Positions 63,727-64,000 of a stretch of DNA of 64,000 bases are shown in pieces; within the stretch, counting starts at the first letter, position 1; the number at the start of each line of letters is the position of its first letter. Below the pieces are notes generated by a model. It saw nothing but the letters and a program-made list of their open reading frames with translations, did no database searches and was not told the DNA's origin. The translations under genes were made by a program, and so were the position numbers. The stretch lies in NCBI GenBank assembly GCA_050633525.1, contig JBOEGR010000018.1:62001-126000 (forward strand), written 5' to 3'. This DNA comes from CANLBN01 sp050633525 (GTDB lineage: Bacteria; Pseudomonadota; Gammaproteobacteria; Pseudomonadales; Cellvibrionaceae).

Positions 63727-64000
63727 GGTCGTCACCTTTCTTTAAATCGGTTTAAGGGTTTTAAGCGAAGCGTCTTGAACGCCGCGCATGAAACTCTGTC
63801 CGACTGGCGAAGTCCGGGTGTGCAAGTGTCAAAACAGGGGGAACCGCCCGGGCTGCACAAATGACCAGCGGGAATGCGGAAGATTGGGGGATATTTTGAT
63901 ACGCGCTGAGGGCAGCGCCCTAAGCAAGGTAAAGTTTTTAAAGTGCGTATTTATACGCTGTGATAAATGGCAAGCGGAGCGCGGCAGGCATTAGGGTAAT
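63727..64000 (-). other. Structured GC-rich leader at the right edge
   Basis: No convincing gene; the short plus-strand frames are incidental. It contains TGTGCA/TGCACA (63819-63824 and 63854-63859) enclosing a G-run and GCCCGGGC, and a hairpin AGGGC, AGC, GCCCT (63909-63921). GC content is visibly higher than in neighbouring sequence. It probably holds the promoter and leader of the leftward J-domain operon. Confidence 0.45.

Noticed and set aside
1..64000. CRISPR arrays, rRNA operons and insertion sequences
   Set aside because: No spaced identical repeats, rRNA stretches or transposase genes were seen anywhere in the window.

Overview
The window reads as about 55.5 kb of gammaproteobacterial chromosome followed by the first 8.4 kb of an integrated mobile element. 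The chromosomal part is AT-rich by eye. It carries MotY (sodium-type flagellar motor), soluble transhydrogenase, RNase T, monothiol glutaredoxin, class Ia ribonucleotide reductase with a Pseudomonas-like NrdB N-terminus, a single-chain glycine dehydrogenase and the rsmI/lpoA/yraN/diaA/dolP cluster. The order argG - motY - rnt - peroxiredoxin - grxD - argF matches what I recall from Pseudomonas (there with pyrC and bacterioferritin genes between). This suggests a probably marine, non-enteric gammaproteobacterium; I cannot name the genus.

Layout: 0-17 kb holds arginine genes (argG, argD, argF), stress and envelope genes (M48 protease/LemA, MotY, peroxiredoxin, MscS, OmpA-like, omega-amidase, Grx4) and an unusual pair at 1.9-4.7 kb: a tubulin-tyrosine-ligase-type ATP-grasp enzyme with a PqqD-like segment, convergent with a small secreted peptide of SEAK repeats. 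17-22 kb is nrdAB behind a long leader with two DnaA boxes and two NrdR boxes 31 bp apart. 22.8-30 kb is a photo-oxidative-stress type locus: an ECF sigma factor with a ChrR-like zinc/cupin anti-sigma, divergent from an operon of NTF2-like, SDR, FAD oxidoreductase, DUF1365, cyclopropane-fatty-acid synthase and a secreted protein. Near-identical promoters drive both arms. 30-45 kb holds a diguanylate cyclase, Nudix hydrolase, uracil-DNA glycosylase, PhzF-like isomerase, ergothioneine genes egtB-egtD, gcvP, a chemoreceptor, SOS-controlled dinB and a histone H1-like protein. 45-55.5 kb holds glpE, a cyclic-nucleotide-binding protein, SelO, an HDOD protein, sthA, rsmI and lpoA-yraN-diaA-dolP.

At 55,571 a tRNA 3'-end sequence lies directly against the dolP terminator. 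This is the expected left attachment site of an element inserted in a tRNA gene; the intact tRNA and integrase should lie beyond the right edge. Element genes: MobC-like accessory protein and MOB relaxase; an orphan type VI Hcp followed in a tight operon by a 117-residue unknown and an exported protein (a plausible effector/immunity cargo); a translationally coupled trio of a short serine recombinase, a 64-residue protein and an MraZ/AbrB-fold regulator, next to two copies of an 18-bp near-palindrome; a secreted protein whose signal peptide is out of frame by one base; an acidic coiled-coil protein with its ribosome-binding site in a hairpin; and a J-domain protein with small partners.

The best candidates for undescribed biology are the TTL-PqqD/SEAK-peptide pair, the Hcp cargo operon, and the recombinase/MraZ-like operon with its repeated palindrome. 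All assignments come from reading the sequence; no database search was possible.
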